Shown: piece after piece, positions 63,520-64,000 of the stretch
Numbering within the stretch: position 1 is the stretch's first letter
Layout: the number at the start of each line of letters is the position of its first letter
Assembly: GCF_000517105.1 (NCBI RefSeq)
Contig: NZ_KI912151.1
Location: forward strand, 381,799-445,798
Origin: Fischerella sp. PCC 9605
Lineage (GTDB): Bacteria; Cyanobacteriota; Cyanobacteriia; Cyanobacteriales; Nostocaceae
Direction: 5' to 3'
DNA length: 64,000 nt
Notes under the pieces: model-generated
Databases searched by the model: none
The model's input: only the letters and a program-made list of their open reading frames with translations
Told to the model about the DNA's origin: nothing
Made by a program: the position numbers and the translations under genes

Positions 63520-64000
63520 TCATGAAGAAGCAACTCGAAGATGGGAGGTAGACTGGGAAAAGTAGTTCTCGCAGCCCATAACACGGTTACGTCCAGCAGC
63601 TTTAGCTTGCAAAAGATTTTGATCGGCACGATGCAGCAGGCTAATTCCATTAGCATCATCTTCTGTTCGCAGACAAGCTGTTCCGAGACTAATGGTGACG
63701 TTGATTGACAATTGACTGTTGATTGTAAATGCTTGTTCGCCGACTAGGCGATTAAGCCGACGCGCGACAACAAATGCTTCGTCGCAAGTTGTATTGCCCA
63801 AAAGGATCACGAATTCCTCTCCACCATAGCGGAAAGGAGTATCTTGATAACGCAGATTGTGCCGCAGCCGATTTGATAGTAACTGCAAGAGGCGATCGCC
63901 TACTAAATGTCCGTAAGAATCGTTAACTTTTTTAAAATAATCAACATCTAAAATAATTAAACTTAGGGGAGTGCCATTGGTACGGGCTTTTTGAATTTGC
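63520..64000 (-). CDS. GGDEF-domain protein, C-terminal part (cut by window edge)
   Basis: The frame is open to the right edge. The visible part shows LDVDYFKKVNDSYGH (metal and GTP contacts) and the intact signature RYGGEEF, then SLGTA and ADQNLLQAKAAGRNRV. It should be a working diguanylate cyclase module making c-di-GMP, unlike the degenerate GGTEF of the 1566-3959 regulator. The N-terminal sensor region lies outside the window. Confidence 0.9.
   Translation of the reverse strand, partial: QIQKARTNGTPLSLIILDVDYFKKVNDSYGHLVGDRLLQLLSNRLRHNLRYQDTPFRYGGEEFVILLGNTTCDEAFVVARRLNRLVGEQAFTINSQLSINVTISLGTACLRTEDDANGISLLHRADQNLLQAKAAGRNRVMGCENYFSQSTSHLRVASS

Overview
This window comes from a filamentous, probably heterocyst-forming cyanobacterium (order Nostocales). 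The evidence is the very frequent HIP1 octamer (GCGATCGC), bilin genes (heme oxygenase, pcyA), cyanobacterial NdhD, a devBCA-type exporter with an NtcA promoter, a set of genes like those for hormogonium polysaccharide, PEP-CTERM and DUF2808 proteins, and intergenic heptamer repeats built on ACTAACC/TAGTTAG. No species can be named from the sequence alone.

Layout. 1-300: the end of an IS200-type transposase and a MITE-like palindrome. 0.4-8.3 kb: urease accessory genes ureE-ureF, then a phosphorelay cluster of a multidomain regulator (REC-wHTH-HPt-REC-REC-GGDEF), an ethylene-receptor-like hybrid histidine kinase, and a CheY-like protein. 8.5-12.8 kb: small genes (Mo-nitro_C protein, nuclease lipoprotein, ferredoxin, tRNA-Ser(GGA), DUF1823, a HIP1-containing tandem-repeat protein, acylphosphatase). 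12.9-14.1 kb: aroF on the minus strand behind a roughly 300-nt leader holding two consecutive aromatic-rich leader peptides, each with its own alternative hairpins. 14.5-24.8 kb: membrane, J-domain/pentapeptide, epimerase, hydrolase, ABA4-like, SDR, CobW, GNAT, heme oxygenase and GlmM genes. 25-30.5 kb: polysaccharide polymerase-like protein and three glycosyltransferases. 30.5-35 kb: Nudix, DUF3531, TPR, ABC ATPase and pcyA. 35-39.8 kb: NtcA promoter and devBCA. 39.8-44.1 kb: CUT1 sugar importer. 44.8-50.4 kb: DUF2808, SLH porin, membrane protein, HAD phosphatase, PEP-CTERM protein. 50.8-52 kb: a truncated TnpB joined to a truncated SulP gene. 52-55 kb: SDR and ndhD. 55-56 kb: intact and decayed toxin-antitoxin genes. 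56.3-61.7 kb: recR without a normal start codon, a frameshifted hen1, and pnkp. 61.9-64 kb: a small membrane protein, an M41-like protease and a GGDEF protein that runs off the end.

The most notable element is the aroF leader. A good sigma70 promoter, leader peptide MLNYSSYFYFWFRVVHRE with an antiterminator and terminator, and then a second leader peptide (9 aromatic residues of 20) with a near-perfect antiterminator/terminator switch, precede the DAHP synthase gene. This predicts ribosome-mediated attenuation by aromatic amino acid supply, in tandem.

A second theme is that the low-complexity repeats filling intergenic gaps (GGGGAGAG, CCAAAATCC, CCCCACTCC) have also entered three large coding genes without breaking the frame, once inside a kinase ATP-binding domain. 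Several genes look damaged: hen1, recR, vapC-like, sulP and tnpB.
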